Assembly: GCA_964459845.1 (NCBI GenBank)
Contig: CAYWOC010000003.1
Span: 1 to 64,000 of the forward strand
Origin: CALZFJ01 sp964459845
GTDB taxonomy: Bacteria > Bacteroidota > Bacteroidia > Bacteroidales > Muribaculaceae
DNA: 64,000 bases
Direction of reading: 5' to 3'
A program made the translations under genes and the position numbers. A model generated the notes under the pieces. That model did no database searches. It saw only the letters and a list, made by a program, of their open reading frames with translations, and was not told where the DNA came from. Of the stretch, positions 54,454-63,823 are shown one piece after another (the stretch's first letter is position 1; each line of letters begins with the position of its first letter).

Positions 54454-56952
54454 TTATCTTATCGTAAATTTCGCCACGCTGCCCAGTCCAGTGTTTTTGT
54501 CAGTGGCTCGCAGCAGATACACTCCTGCGCTAAGATTGTATGGCAATTGGGGATTGCCGCTGCACATCACACAAGAGCCGACCAATGCTCCCGAAAGGCT
54601 CACCACCTCCACACTATATTCGGCATCGACATCGGGGAATCTCACAAGCACCTTGCCATCACAAGAATAAGCGCACAGTGATAATGTTGTATTCCGCAAC
54701 TCCTCTACACCCGACTGCGACAATTCAAGCTGATAGTCAGCCCCTCCATTGTTGTCCCATGAAGAACCTGCGTTGGTCACAAAGCTGATATATTTCACCG
54801 GCTGCGCCGAGTTGTTGAACGGGCCTATCTTCACTTCGTATTTTCCTTCTGAATTTTTTGAGAATGGAGTGCGTGCTGCTATGCCATCAGTGTGATATGA
54901 CGAACCTGCAGGCAAATAGGCTGCAATAGGCTTCTCCCATTTGTTTATGCCCCAGTGTAATATCATACCCTCTGCCCCATCATCTGCCGTAATGGTTATC
55001 TCATCGTTTATGTCTGGTTTTTCGGGCGACACCTTATAGCTGCCAAGTGTTGTGACAACGCCACCACTTCCGCCACCGCCCGGTGCAACGCTACTTGCCC
55101 CCACCCACACATGCAATATCATAGAGCGAGCCACATTTCCTTTATTATCGACAGCCTCAACATAGTAGTCCACAAGCACATCTTTCAGCCCCGTCACCAT
55201 TGCCGAATATTCAGCGGCCTTATATAGAGGCTTGGGATTTGTTATTGGCTCAATCTGCCTTGCCGACATATCTATTTCTTGCCAATCGCCCACTTCATCA
55301 CCTCCGGCATACGTCTCGTTCTGGTTTGACGACAATGGGTTCTCCCCGTCTTTATCAATCCTGTACTTCAGCTTTACCGACTTCAGCCCGCTCACATCAT
55401 ATACATAAGTCCACACCTTGAAATCTGAGTTTTGAGCAATTAGCCACTCGGTGGCTCCGGGATTGTAGGGTTCACGCTGCGGATGATATATGGAAGGCGC
55501 TGTATGGTCTTCACCTCCCGACAACACATCTTTTACAAGCCCCACGGCAAGATTGGCTGCTGTGGCTGGTTTTGAATCCCACTCTTCAGTGCCATCCCAA
55601 TACCAGTAGCAGCTTGTTTCGCCTGTCATAAGATAATCCCAAGCCTTGGCAGTGCTTGCCGAATTAGGCGAAATCTGTTCTGCGGTCTTTACAATATTGC
55701 TTGCAGCAGTTATTATTCCCCAACTGTTGTGGTCGGGACTGTACGCCTCCTTCGCTCCTGCGTAACTGCCCTCATCGCCATTCCATTTCAGAAATTCAGG
55801 ATCTGCACCAGCTCCATACCAACTGCCCGGCTCCACATGAATTATGTCGTCTTCATCTGGAGGAAATTGAGCAAGATAATCCTCTATTGTAGTGCATTCA
55901 AATCTCGATGGATTTGCTTTCAGCCAGTTCACAAAATTTTGAAAATTAGCCCCATAATAGCTCTCGCTACCACCACCGTGGTTGTCGCCATCATGATGCA
56001 GCACCACAAGTATGGGATGCTGCGCATCATTGTTATAAGGTTCGAGCTGACTCAAGCACTTCTCATATTGCAGTGCGCCGAATCCGCCACGACCGTCTTC
56101 GTTGCCGAAAAGTAGCGATGTAGGTACAGCAATCATCCTCTGTTCAACGCCATCTTCTGGATTCACATACTTTATCCAGTGAGGACGATGTCCCCACCCT
56201 GCCGATATTTTTCCGGGAGCATACAAGTCAGTCAGCTTCACCCAGTCGCCGGGATCCGCATTAAGCCTGTCGGCTTTGTTGGGTTCAACAATGCTGAAGT
56301 CTTTCACCCAAGGCTGCCCCACACTCGCACGGTCGAAATGTGAGTTATCCACCATCACCCATTTTATACCCTCACCCACAAGCGATGGGATAAGATGTTC
56401 CTCAAATGCGTTCTCAGGGGGGAACATACCATTAGAATACTTCATGCCGGGGAAATTTTCGGCGAAACACTGCTTGTGCTTTTTTATTTGCCTACAAGCA
56501 TCATCACCATCTATGAGAGCCATAAGCGGATGATAGTAGCCGAATGCCACCATATCAAGCCGGGGATTGCCAAGAGCCGTAGTCTGTACCGACATATCGG
56601 TCCAACTCTTCTTCCAATCCTTGAATGCCACTCCTTGCGCCTCAAGCACATTCAGGTTCTCAACAAGCGACCCAGAGAAGCTCACTTGCGCACCACCAGG
56701 CAATCCTGCCGAAATCAACTTTTTCACAGCATTCGATGGCCATGTCGTATAAGCTCCAGTCCTTGAAGTGAACACATCAAGCAGATTATAGCTCAAAGTC
56801 CCTTTATCGTAGGTCTCAATCACAGTTTCACCCGGAGTGTATATCGGTTGATGCATATGCCACTGAAAGGCAATATAAATCTTCGGTTGCTGAGCCAGAG
56901 CCATCCCTCCGCACAACAACGCTCCCAAAGCGAGTGTTAATATTTTTCCCAT
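54454..56952 (-). CDS. Secreted family 57 glycoside hydrolase with C-terminal sorting-like domain
   Basis: The 832-residue protein has a signal peptide (LTLALGALLCGGMALAQQ). The GH57 barrel covers about 25-480: FQWHMHQPIYTP at the start, HHDGDNHGGGSESYYG and VEPGSWYGAGADPEFLKWNG farther on. GH57 enzymes act on alpha-glucans such as starch or glycogen. Two beta-rich domains follow (about 520-640 and 640-745, the latter like starch-binding modules), then a T9SS-like tail from about 750 (YSVEVVSLSGAL...GVYLLRA). It is the first gene of the GH57-flippase-NfeD-kdsB-M16 run. A repeat element copy lies 40 nt upstream. Confidence 0.9.
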   Translation of the reverse strand: MGKILTLALGALLCGGMALAQQPKIYIAFQWHMHQPIYTPGETVIETYDKGTLSYNLLDVFTSRTGAYTTWPSNAVKKLISAGLPGGAQVSFSGSLVENLNVLEAQGVAFKDWKKSWTDMSVQTTALGNPRLDMVAFGYYHPLMALIDGDDACRQIKKHKQCFAENFPGMKYSNGMFPPENAFEEHLIPSLVGEGIKWVMVDNSHFDRASVGQPWVKDFSIVEPNKADRLNADPGDWVKLTDLYAPGKISAGWGHRPHWIKYVNPEDGVEQRMIAVPTSLLFGNEDGRGGFGALQYEKCLSQLEPYNNDAQHPILVVLHHDGDNHGGGSESYYGANFQNFVNWLKANPSRFECTTIEDYLAQFPPDEDDIIHVEPGSWYGAGADPEFLKWNGDEGSYAGAKEAYSPDHNSWGIITAASNIVKTAEQISPNSASTAKAWDYLMTGETSCYWYWDGTEEWDSKPATAANLAVGLVKDVLSGGEDHTAPSIYHPQREPYNPGATEWLIAQNSDFKVWTYVYDVSGLKSVKLKYRIDKDGENPLSSNQNETYAGGDEVGDWQEIDMSARQIEPITNPKPLYKAAEYSAMVTGLKDVLVDYYVEAVDNKGNVARSMILHVWVGASSVAPGGGGSGGVVTTLGSYKVSPEKPDINDEITITADDGAEGMILHWGINKWEKPIAAYLPAGSSYHTDGIAARTPFSKNSEGKYEVKIGPFNNSAQPVKYISFVTNAGSSWDNNGGADYQLELSQSGVEELRNTTLSLCAYSCDGKVLVRFPDVDAEYSVEVVSLSGALVGSCVMCSGNPQLPYNLSAGVYLLRATDKNTGLGSVAKFTIR

Positions 56953-56991
56953 AAAATCACAGGTTTATTCGTATTAGTTCTATCTTTCCAT

Positions 56992-57078
56992 TGCAAAGAT
57001 ACGGCAAACTGAATGCAAAAACATATCAAGTTTACTTGAATATGTTTGCTGAGATGCCGCCTATCGTATGCAAAGATA
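56992..57078 (-). repeat. TATCTTTGCA-bounded upstream element, copy B
   Basis: Boundary boxes TATCTTTGCA at 57078-57069 and 57001-56992 are 77 nt apart. Between them are a GGCGGCATCTCAGC block and the near-palindrome ATATTCAAGTAAACTTGATAT. It points toward the GH57 gene, whose ATG is 40 nt away. Confidence 0.75.
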
Positions 57079-57146
57079 CTGCAAAAAAACTTGAAAAATC
57101 AACAATTTTCTCACATCTATTCATGATATTATAGAAAAAGTATGTT

Positions 57147-57590
57147 TTAATTTCCGTATTTCTTTAGAGCTTTTCTTACATCTTCGTAAAAATGTACATC
57201 ACACATTGGTCGGAATGGAACAATAATTTCCAAATCCCTATTGATTATACAATAGGCACATTCCTCATTATTGCCTTCATCACCGAAACCATATTCATCA
57301 GCAAAATAACGGCCTTCGGGATACACAGTCCAGCAGATAGCACAGACTCCATTTCTGAATTTATCAAATATGCCAAATTTGTATTGCACATATTTCCCAC
57401 TGTAATGAGGACATCTGTCACTCATTGCATCAATGTCAATCTCATCATCATCGACATCAAGATAACCCATTTCGTCCAAGAATCTTCTGGACATCCCTGT
57501 CTCAGTGTTTATGATGGTGTATCCTTGCTCTTCAATCAATATCATTCCCTCTCCAATATCGCTCACATTTCCAAAATTTTTCTTTTTCAT
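57147..57590 (-). CDS. Hypothetical acidic protein
   Basis: The 147-residue acidic protein has no signal peptide and no recognised domain. It has pairs of cysteines (DRCPHYSGKY, GVCAICWTV, EECAYCII, MCDVHFY) that could bind metal. AT-rich surroundings and the neighbouring beta-lactamase suggest an accessory region. The 372-nt gap upstream (57591-57962) shows no gene or structure I can support. Confidence 0.6.
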   Translation of the reverse strand: MKKKNFGNVSDIGEGMILIEEQGYTIINTETGMSRRFLDEMGYLDVDDDEIDIDAMSDRCPHYSGKYVQYKFGIFDKFRNGVCAICWTVYPEGRYFADEYGFGDEGNNEECAYCIINRDLEIIVPFRPMCDVHFYEDVRKALKKYGN

Positions 57591-57962
57591 ATCAAATATT
57601 TATCTTTTTTACAATGAATAACTGTATATGTTTTTTGCTTCTCCATTCTTGTCCAGTTGCTCATATCCATAATCTCCATTATGAATATCCACATCATTGT
57701 TTTTTTACAGATATTATTATGGCTCTTGTGAGGCTGGTCGGTCTTTTATCTCACAATACCACAAATCCGTGCCGGATGCAACTCCTTAATAAATTATTAT
57801 ACCTGTTCACATATATAGAGCGCATAAGCTATCATTATCTATCATGCACAGACTGTTCTTTCTCATCAATACCGTAGTAACAGCTTTGATAATACATCTT
57901 ATATCAATATTTTAGCACATTATTTATATCTAAAATAAGTTTAATCTCATAACCATTCCCAT

Positions 57963-58802
57963 TTATTTGTCAATGTAGGCCTTAGCGACACGAGCCAGTT
58001 CTTGTTCCTCATGCGAATGCGGGATGAAGACTACTATCGCCATATATGAGCCGTCAGGCAAGACTATGACACCTGCGTCATTCCTGTCTTTGGTATTATC
58101 AGGATATGTGAAACCCGTTCCTGTCTTGTGTATAATGCTTGCACCTTTGGGCATAATTGCCGGCAAGCGTTCCGCTCCTGTATTGCAATTTCCCATTGTT
58201 TCCCAAATGAACGAAAGATATTCACTGTCATCTTTATGCTTGGAAAACCACATAAATAGCCCTGCCATATCTGATGGTGTACTATTATTCTCCGACGATA
58301 AAGCCGGATTCTTTGCCATCTCACTTTCTGTCAGTTTGATATTTATCCCATAATAGCCAAGTCCGTGAATGTAATTTGCCACTTGCCGGGGACTTCCAAT
58401 ATGCTTAAAAAGCACATCGCACGCATTGTTGTCACTCTGTTTTAATGATAATTCAAGAAGCTCAGCATAAGAGAAATATCTTTCGCCATTGAACGCAGCA
58501 AGCATTGGCGACCAAGTATCTTGCTCTAATTCATTCTTTCTTATCAGAATAGAATCTTTCAGCGATATAGAATGTGTCCTCAAATATTCTGCCACATAGA
58601 GTGCCTGAGGAAATTTCATCACACTATGCATGGCAAACGCCTTATCCATCACTGAGCCAATTTTCTTCCCATCTTTGACAACGCAAACTCCATACTGCGC
58701 AGAATCGTTTCCAACATATAATGGTCTTACCGCATTTTGCCCTTTTATGATATATGAAGAGCAAATGATCGCCATCAGAACTATGAATATAATCTTTTTC
58801 AT
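57963..58802 (-). CDS. Class A beta-lactamase (subclass A2-like)
   Basis: The 279-residue exported serine hydrolase has a signal peptide (residues 1-21). All class A motifs are present: SVMK with S60 and K63, SDN at 123-125, LTESE in the omega-loop region (E159 or E161 as general base) and KTG at 226-228. The spacing and the AVRPLYVGNDSAQYGV start resemble the CfxA/CepA/CblA group of Bacteroidales. It probably hydrolyses beta-lactams in the periplasm; the spectrum cannot be predicted. Its ATG overlaps the stop of a small upstream ORF. Confidence 0.88.
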   Translation of the reverse strand: MKKIIFIVLMAIICSSYIIKGQNAVRPLYVGNDSAQYGVCVVKDGKKIGSVMDKAFAMHSVMKFPQALYVAEYLRTHSISLKDSILIRKNELEQDTWSPMLAAFNGERYFSYAELLELSLKQSDNNACDVLFKHIGSPRQVANYIHGLGYYGINIKLTESEMAKNPALSSENNSTPSDMAGLFMWFSKHKDDSEYLSFIWETMGNCNTGAERLPAIMPKGASIIHKTGTGFTYPDNTKDRNDAGVIVLPDGSYMAIVVFIPHSHEEQELARVAKAYIDK

Positions 58803-59041
58803 CCTAAATTTTCAGATAATAATCTGTTTATCTTATCTTCTCTTATTACCTTGGGCTGAGCTTTACCTGCAAGAACAAGTATTTTCTTCCCATTACGATA
58901 GACGTGTAGCTGGCGTGAGCGAACTGCGGCAGTCAGTTCTTTATCATCCTGCATAGCTTGCCAAATGTGATAATACACGCCATCAGGCTGAAACAGCTTT
59001 TTTTGCAAGTGTGAACAAATATTTGTTGTATCAATAATCAT
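58799..59041 (-). CDS. Small unknown ORF overlapping the beta-lactamase start
   Basis: An 80-residue basic protein with no signal peptide; key stretch VYYHIWQAMQDDKELTAAVR. It ends by ATGA overlap with the beta-lactamase gene, which argues that it is translated. I do not recognise a family. It could be a fragment of a larger protein or a coupling ORF. Confidence 0.5.
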   Translation of the reverse strand: MIIDTTNICSHLQKKLFQPDGVYYHIWQAMQDDKELTAAVRSRQLHVYRNGKKILVLAGKAQPKVIREDKINRLLSENLG

Positions 59042-59094
59042 TGTTTAATTGTTTAATTCCTTTCGCCACAAATCTGTCATTATGATTCAGCATA

Positions 59095-59382
59095 TCAATG
59101 ATAAAATTTTACAAGCAAGAGCATCATTGCTGCAATCTGTAGAAACAAAATGAGCGGAACTCCATACTTAAACTTCTTGTGCATCGTCTTGTGATGCCAA
59201 ACTTTTATTCCAAGCCAAGCACCAACGCTGCCACCAACAACCGCCAACATCAACAGCGTCGCCTCTGATATGCGCCACTTGGCTTTCTTGGCTTTATACT
59301 TGTCGATGCCATACACAATCAGAGCAACAGCGTTGATACCCCAAAGGTAGCAAACAAGGAAACTGTATAACGAATCCATCAT
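59095..59382 (-). CDS. DUF1294 small membrane protein
   Basis: The 95-residue protein has three hydrophobic segments and the DUF1294 core: YGIDKYKAKKAKWRISE, then GGSVGAWLGIKVWHHKT. Function unknown. It lies 53 nt upstream of the small ORF and the beta-lactamase on the same strand, so the three may be one transcript. Confidence 0.85.
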   Translation of the reverse strand: MMDSLYSFLVCYLWGINAVALIVYGIDKYKAKKAKWRISEATLLMLAVVGGSVGAWLGIKVWHHKTMHKKFKYGVPLILFLQIAAMMLLLVKFYH

Positions 59383-59530
59383 AACATTTATCTATATACC
59401 GAAATATCATTCATTCCACGTCAAGTTTCTCAAAACATGAGCGAAGCAGATATAACTTCAACAATTCTGCACGAAGTTACACAATCTTTTCCATAAAGAT
59501 ATTTCTCTCGCTTGAAATTTTGCATTAATA

Positions 59531-60946
59531 TCACTTACCAATACAGAAGCGGGAGAAAATGGATGAGAGGATATCGGTGGGGGTGATTTCTCCGGTGATT
59601 TCACCGAGATAGTACATGCATTCACGGATGTCTTGACTTACGAAGTCTCCACTTATGCCGTTGCGCAAGCCGTCTATTGAGCGGTTTATTGCCTCTCCGG
59701 CTTTCACCAGAGCCTCGTAATGGCGTGCATTGGTCACTATCACCTCATTGCCGCCATTCTCAGGGATGGCTGCCGCAGAGATTAGAGCCTGTTGCAGCTC
59801 GTCGAGATTCAAGCGTTCACGCGCCGATATGAACATCACTTTTGCCGCGCCGGGCAATATGTCTGCAAGAACAGTTTTCAGAGTCGCTGTCTGCTCGGCA
59901 GTGATTATGTCGCATTTGTTCACAAGCACTATTAGCGACTTCCCTGTCGCTGTAGCCGCTTCCAGAATCTTCGGGCTTAAGGCTCGCACATCATCAGCCG
60001 ATGTGGTGCCGTCTATTATCCAAAGTACGAGTTGCGCCTCATGCAGCTTCTTGAAAGTGCGCTGAATGCCCATATTCTCAATCATGTCGGTGGTGTCACG
60101 TATTCCGGCGGTATCAATGAAACGGAACAATGTGCCGCCTATGGTTATCGTGTCCTCAATCACATCGCGGGTTGTGCCATGAATGTCGCTCACGAGTGCG
60201 CGCTCGTCATGCAGCAGATAATTGAGCAATGTGGATTTGCCGGCATTGGTCTCCCCGACTATTGCCACTGGCAGACCGTTCTTTATGACATTGCCCATGG
60301 CAAACGAGCCGGCAAGCGCATCAATCACCCGCTTAATCTTCTCGGCAAGGTCTATTAAGCGTGAGCGGTCGGCAAACTCCACCTCCTCTTCACTGAAATC
60401 GAGTTCAAGTTCCATAAGCGAGACAAATTCCAGCAGTTTGTCGCGCAAAGCATTCAGTTCTTGGCTGAAAGCTCCACGCATTTGGCTCATAGCTATGCGA
60501 TGGGATGCCCGTGACGACGAGGCTATGACATCGGCCACAGCTTCGGCCTGCGACAAATCCATCTTGCCGTTGGTGAATGCCCGACGGGTGTATTCGCCTC
60601 CTGTAGCAGCACGGCAGCCACAACGAATCAACTCGTTAATCAACTGCTGCTGAATCCACAGCGAGCCATGACAAGATATTTCAATCACATCTTCGCCAGT
60701 GAATGAATGTGGCGCACGGAACAGCACCAGCACCACTTCATCGAGCAAAGAATTATCGGTAGTGTCAATAATGCGTCCGAAATGTGCCGTGTGGCTTTTC
60801 ATTTCTTCAATAGGCTTTCCTCTCCAGCATCGCGACACTATTTTTACAGCGTCTTTCCCACTGACTCGGATGACGGCAATACCACCCACGCCCGAAGGCG
60901 TGGAGATTGCGCATATAGTATCTTCGTTCAATATATCAGTATTCAT
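59531..60946 (-). CDS. mnmE: tRNA uridine-5-carboxymethylaminomethyl modification GTPase
   Basis: With start ATG 60946 the protein has 471 residues, normal for MnmE; an extension to 60994 looks spurious. The N-terminal folate-binding domain begins DTICAISTPSGVGGIAVIR, the G domain has GETNAGKS, DIHGTTRD and NKCD, and the C-terminus is FCIGK, the conserved catalytic cysteine tail. With MnmG it modifies wobble uridines. It follows the nuclease gene by 55 nt. Confidence 0.96.
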   Translation of the reverse strand: MNTDILNEDTICAISTPSGVGGIAVIRVSGKDAVKIVSRCWRGKPIEEMKSHTAHFGRIIDTTDNSLLDEVVLVLFRAPHSFTGEDVIEISCHGSLWIQQQLINELIRCGCRAATGGEYTRRAFTNGKMDLSQAEAVADVIASSSRASHRIAMSQMRGAFSQELNALRDKLLEFVSLMELELDFSEEEVEFADRSRLIDLAEKIKRVIDALAGSFAMGNVIKNGLPVAIVGETNAGKSTLLNYLLHDERALVSDIHGTTRDVIEDTITIGGTLFRFIDTAGIRDTTDMIENMGIQRTFKKLHEAQLVLWIIDGTTSADDVRALSPKILEAATATGKSLIVLVNKCDIITAEQTATLKTVLADILPGAAKVMFISARERLNLDELQQALISAAAIPENGGNEVIVTNARHYEALVKAGEAINRSIDGLRNGISGDFVSQDIRECMYYLGEITGEITPTDILSSIFSRFCIGK

Positions 60947-61001
60947 TCTATCTGTTTTTTCCCTTTGTTTAATAAATATGTGGCATATCACCAAATTCCT
61001 T

Positions 61002-61862
61002 TTATTTGGTGCGGATATCCCATTGCTTCAAGTCGCTCACACTTTCAACGCGATTCTCTATGTCATCGGGAAGCGAAGCGAAGAAGTCGATGCCTGTGGC
61101 ACGCTCCACGTCATCCACACTCACGACATGCTTCGACAGCGATGTGCCGCTTTTTTCATTGTCATATATGAAAGCTATTGCCCTGACAGGATTAGTCTTG
61201 TAAGCAAGAACGACCTTATAGAACTTCGGCGGCACAGCTATTTCCGCCTTGCCACCGATGGTTGGCATCGAGCTGCCCAATATCGGTCCTGTAGCCACTA
61301 TCAATGCCCCGTCGCGCTTTGCCCATTGGCGAATTCTACCTTCAAGGCTATTCCAAGCGCCAGTGTTGAGCGACTTGACTTGCGGACAAATATTGGTCAT
61401 ATAGAATGATTCTTGCATAGCTTGAGCATCCCATTTCATATCACCGGCAGGAGCCATATGGCCGCGGTCATAGCCTGAGTACTGATAATCCGACGGCTGG
61501 GCACAACCCTCAACATTCTCGTCGGCTTCAAAATTTCTTGCTCTCGGCAATGAGCCTTGCACCTTCTCTGCCGTAAGCTCATATACCACACAGTTGGGAA
61601 TATGATATTTAGGATTGAAATACACCGTGAACCCTTTATACTGGCAAATGGAGTTTTCCATCCCGACAGGGAGATTCACATGCCCAAGACTGAGACTGTC
61701 GTTATACGTTATAGACTCTTTAGCCGATGTATCGTCTATGATATAACGACCGATGAAGAACAGTATCGCCAGCACCACCGCAAACCACGACACCGTAACG
61801 GTCCTCGTTTTCAACTGCTCAAAATTGGCTATAATTGATTTTTTCTTTTTTCTGCGAGCCAT
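61002..61862 (-). CDS. Membrane-anchored DNA/RNA non-specific endonuclease (NUC1 family)
   Basis: The 286-residue protein has a basic N-terminus and one membrane segment (about 23-40) that anchors it with the domain outside. The beta-beta-alpha-metal active site is DRGHMAPAGD (132-141, H135 catalytic), with the metal asparagine in FYMTNICPQ. It probably degrades extracellular or periplasmic nucleic acid for nutrition. Confidence 0.9.
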   Translation of the reverse strand: MARRKKKKSIIANFEQLKTRTVTVSWFAVVLAILFFIGRYIIDDTSAKESITYNDSLSLGHVNLPVGMENSICQYKGFTVYFNPKYHIPNCVVYELTAEKVQGSLPRARNFEADENVEGCAQPSDYQYSGYDRGHMAPAGDMKWDAQAMQESFYMTNICPQVKSLNTGAWNSLEGRIRQWAKRDGALIVATGPILGSSMPTIGGKAEIAVPPKFYKVVLAYKTNPVRAIAFIYDNEKSGTSLSKHVVSVDDVERATGIDFFASLPDDIENRVESVSDLKQWDIRTK

Positions 61863-61980
61863 AGCTTAATATTTTTTGCAAAGTTACACAAAGTATCGCA
61901 TAAAAGACGTATTACGGCATCAACTTTTGGCGCATCGGCTCTTGCAGCAGCCACAGTTTATCCCAAATCAACCGCCATAA

Positions 61981-62011
61981 TTTGGGCGTATTATATTTTT
62001 TTATAACTTTG
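61981..62011 (+). promoter_or_regulatory. Promoter of the flavodoxin-fold gene
   Basis: TTTG (61981-61984), 19 nt, TAACTTTG (62004-62011); start codon at 62046. Confidence 0.6.
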
Positions 62012-62045
62012 TAGAACCATAGTATTCTAAAAGCTCTAATTGATT

Positions 62046-62663
62046 ATGAAAGTATTATTGATTAACGGAAGCCCAAAGAAAGCCGGCAACACATACATCG
62101 CACTAAGCGAAGTTCAAAAGACTTTGCAGACTGAGGGAATCGACACCGAAATGATACACGTCGGTCACAAGGATATCCACGGGTGCATCGCATGCGGAAA
62201 ATGCCAAGAACTGGGGCATTGCGTATTTAACGACATGGTGAACGAAGTGGCAGAAAAATTCAATACAGCCAATGGCATCGTCGTAGGGTCGCCGGTGTAT
62301 TATGCATCACCTGCCGGCACAATCATCTCATTCCTCGACAGGCTATTTTCCTCCACGCCATTCGACAAAAGTATGAAGGTGGGTGCTGCCGTGGCTGTAG
62401 CGCGCCGTGGTGGAACAACAGCCACTTTCGATGCGCTCAACAAATATTTCACCATTTCAAATATGCCAGTAGTGTCATCGCAATATTGGAACAACGTTCA
62501 TGGAATGATGCCCGGTGAGGCCACGCAAGACGAAGAGGGGTTGCAGACTATGCGCCAACTCGGCAGGAACATGGCATTCCTCATCAAGTGCATACAGCTC
62601 GGCAAAGAGAAATTCGGACTGCCAAAGCAAGAGCCTTTCATCGCCACAAATTTCATAAAATGA
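62046..62663 (+). CDS. Flavodoxin-fold NAD(P)H-dependent oxidoreductase
   Basis: From ATG 62046 (205 residues) the protein starts MKVLLINGSPKKAGNTYIAL, the FMN phosphate loop, and has the iron-sulfur-flavoprotein-like CIACGKCQELGHC and GSPVYYASPAGTIISFLDR. It is a two-electron reductase of the FMN-reductase family; the substrate is unknown. A short inverted repeat (GCTCCCA/TGGGAGC) follows the stop, and a bidirectional terminator lies at 62745. Confidence 0.9.
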   Translation: MKVLLINGSPKKAGNTYIALSEVQKTLQTEGIDTEMIHVGHKDIHGCIACGKCQELGHCVFNDMVNEVAEKFNTANGIVVGSPVYYASPAGTIISFLDRLFSSTPFDKSMKVGAAVAVARRGGTTATFDALNKYFTISNMPVVSSQYWNNVHGMMPGEATQDEEGLQTMRQLGRNMAFLIKCIQLGKEKFGLPKQEPFIATNFIK

Positions 62664-62744
62664 CATCCCCGCTCCCAGTTGGGAGCGACCAAACGGCAGG
62701 AATGCAAATCCTTTTCCTCCATCTACAAATATGCTCACACAAAA

Positions 62745-62796
62745 AGCTGAAGCTGTGTTACAATTAAATAGTTGCGACACAGCCTCAGCTATTTTT
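62745..62796. terminator. Bidirectional terminator
   Basis: AGCTGAAGCTGTGT (62745-62758) pairs with ACACAGCCTCAGCT (62777-62790) with one mismatch. T runs flank both sides. It lies between the convergent oxidoreductase and the AraC remnant. Confidence 0.75.
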
Positions 62797-62824
62797 ATTC
62801 CATATTCGAATAATCGATTTGGAC

Positions 62825-63157
62825 TTATGATTTGGATTTGTTCACATATTTTCTGTTTCTATACTCCGATGGCGAAAGTCCTTCCCTCTGCTTGAAGTAG
62901 CGGCCAAACACCGATTGGTCGGGGAAATGCATCCAATCTGATATTTGCTTCAAGCTCATATCCGACAAATCCAGATATTGCCGGGCAAAATTCATTGTCA
63001 CGTTCTCAATCCATTGCATTGCGCTCTTGCCGCTTCGCCCCTTGATTATGGAGGAAAAATAATAGGGTGAAAGATGCTGCTGGCTGGCATAGAACTGCAC
63101 CGTGCGCTGGTAATGGCAATTCTCATACACCGACACTATAAACCTATTTACTATGGG
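62825..63157 (-). pseudogene. AraC-family regulator, N-terminally truncated remnant
   Basis: The last about 110 codons encode an intact AraC HTH pair (IVNRFIVSVYENCHYQRTVQ, then LSPYYFSSIIKGRSGKSAMQ and SLKQISDWMHFPDQSVFGRYF). Homology stops at about 63154. Upstream codons of the open frame (to 63304) are the antisense of a TolC-like coding sequence and lack the cupin half expected in a full regulator. The gene seems to have lost its 5' half in a deletion joined at about 63155. Confidence 0.7.
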
Positions 63158-63620
63158 ATCATCATCGTATGCGTTATCAGCACTTTTGCAGGCCAAGCTC
63201 AGACAAAGACTCTGAGCGAATGTATCAGCATGGGCATCAACAACAATCTGACGCTCAACAATGCACTCACAAGCATCAAGAAAGGACAGATTGCTGTCAC
63301 GCAAAACCGCTCACGTCTGCTGCCAGTCATACAGGGTATGGCTCAATTCACCGACTATCTGAAAAGTCCTGTCAATGTCACTACCGGGACATTGCTCGGG
63401 AATGATTTTCCAGATGAGCCTACATGGCAGACCATAAAGAGTATGCAGTATAATACACAAGCTGGAATATTGATGACTGTCCCTATCTTCAACAAGAGTA
63501 TCTTCGCTGGCATCGATGTGGCAAAAACGGCATTGAGGCGGAGCGGCTTGCCGCCTCTTCAATAAAAGCAAGAATAGCCAAGCAGGCCACACTCGTTGCC
63601 ATTAAGGACATTACAGGCAA
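63158..63620 (+). pseudogene. TolC-family outer-membrane efflux protein remnant
   Basis: From about 63158 the plus strand encodes the C-terminal part of a signal peptide (IIIVCVISTFAGQAQ) and a TolC-like start (KTLSECISMGINNNLTLNNA then QNRSRLLPVIQGMAQF), but the start codon and first residues are missing. Near 63533 one base is lost (frame 1 ends GLPPLQ; the next frame continues EAERLAASSIKARIAKQ), and recognisable sequence ends at about 63620. The stretch 63620-63823 shows no convincing gene. Confidence 0.65.
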
Positions 63621-63823
63621 TACTGTGGTACTCCTCACATCGGCAGCAATCCTCGTTCTCTTTTTGCCATATCGCAAAGGAGAAACCACACAACTTCCCA
63701 TCCCCAAGCAACCCGCCAAGTCCTCACTGCTGCCAATCAAACAGCCAATAAGCAGTCGAGGCGGCACTGCCAGTCAGTGTCGCCTCAATGGTATTTATTA
63801 TAGAGCTTTGTGATGACGCAGGG

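Noticed and set aside
57614..57877. 87-codon plus-strand frame in the gap before the beta-lactamase
   Set aside because: H/Y/L-rich random composition, no start signal and no family resemblance.
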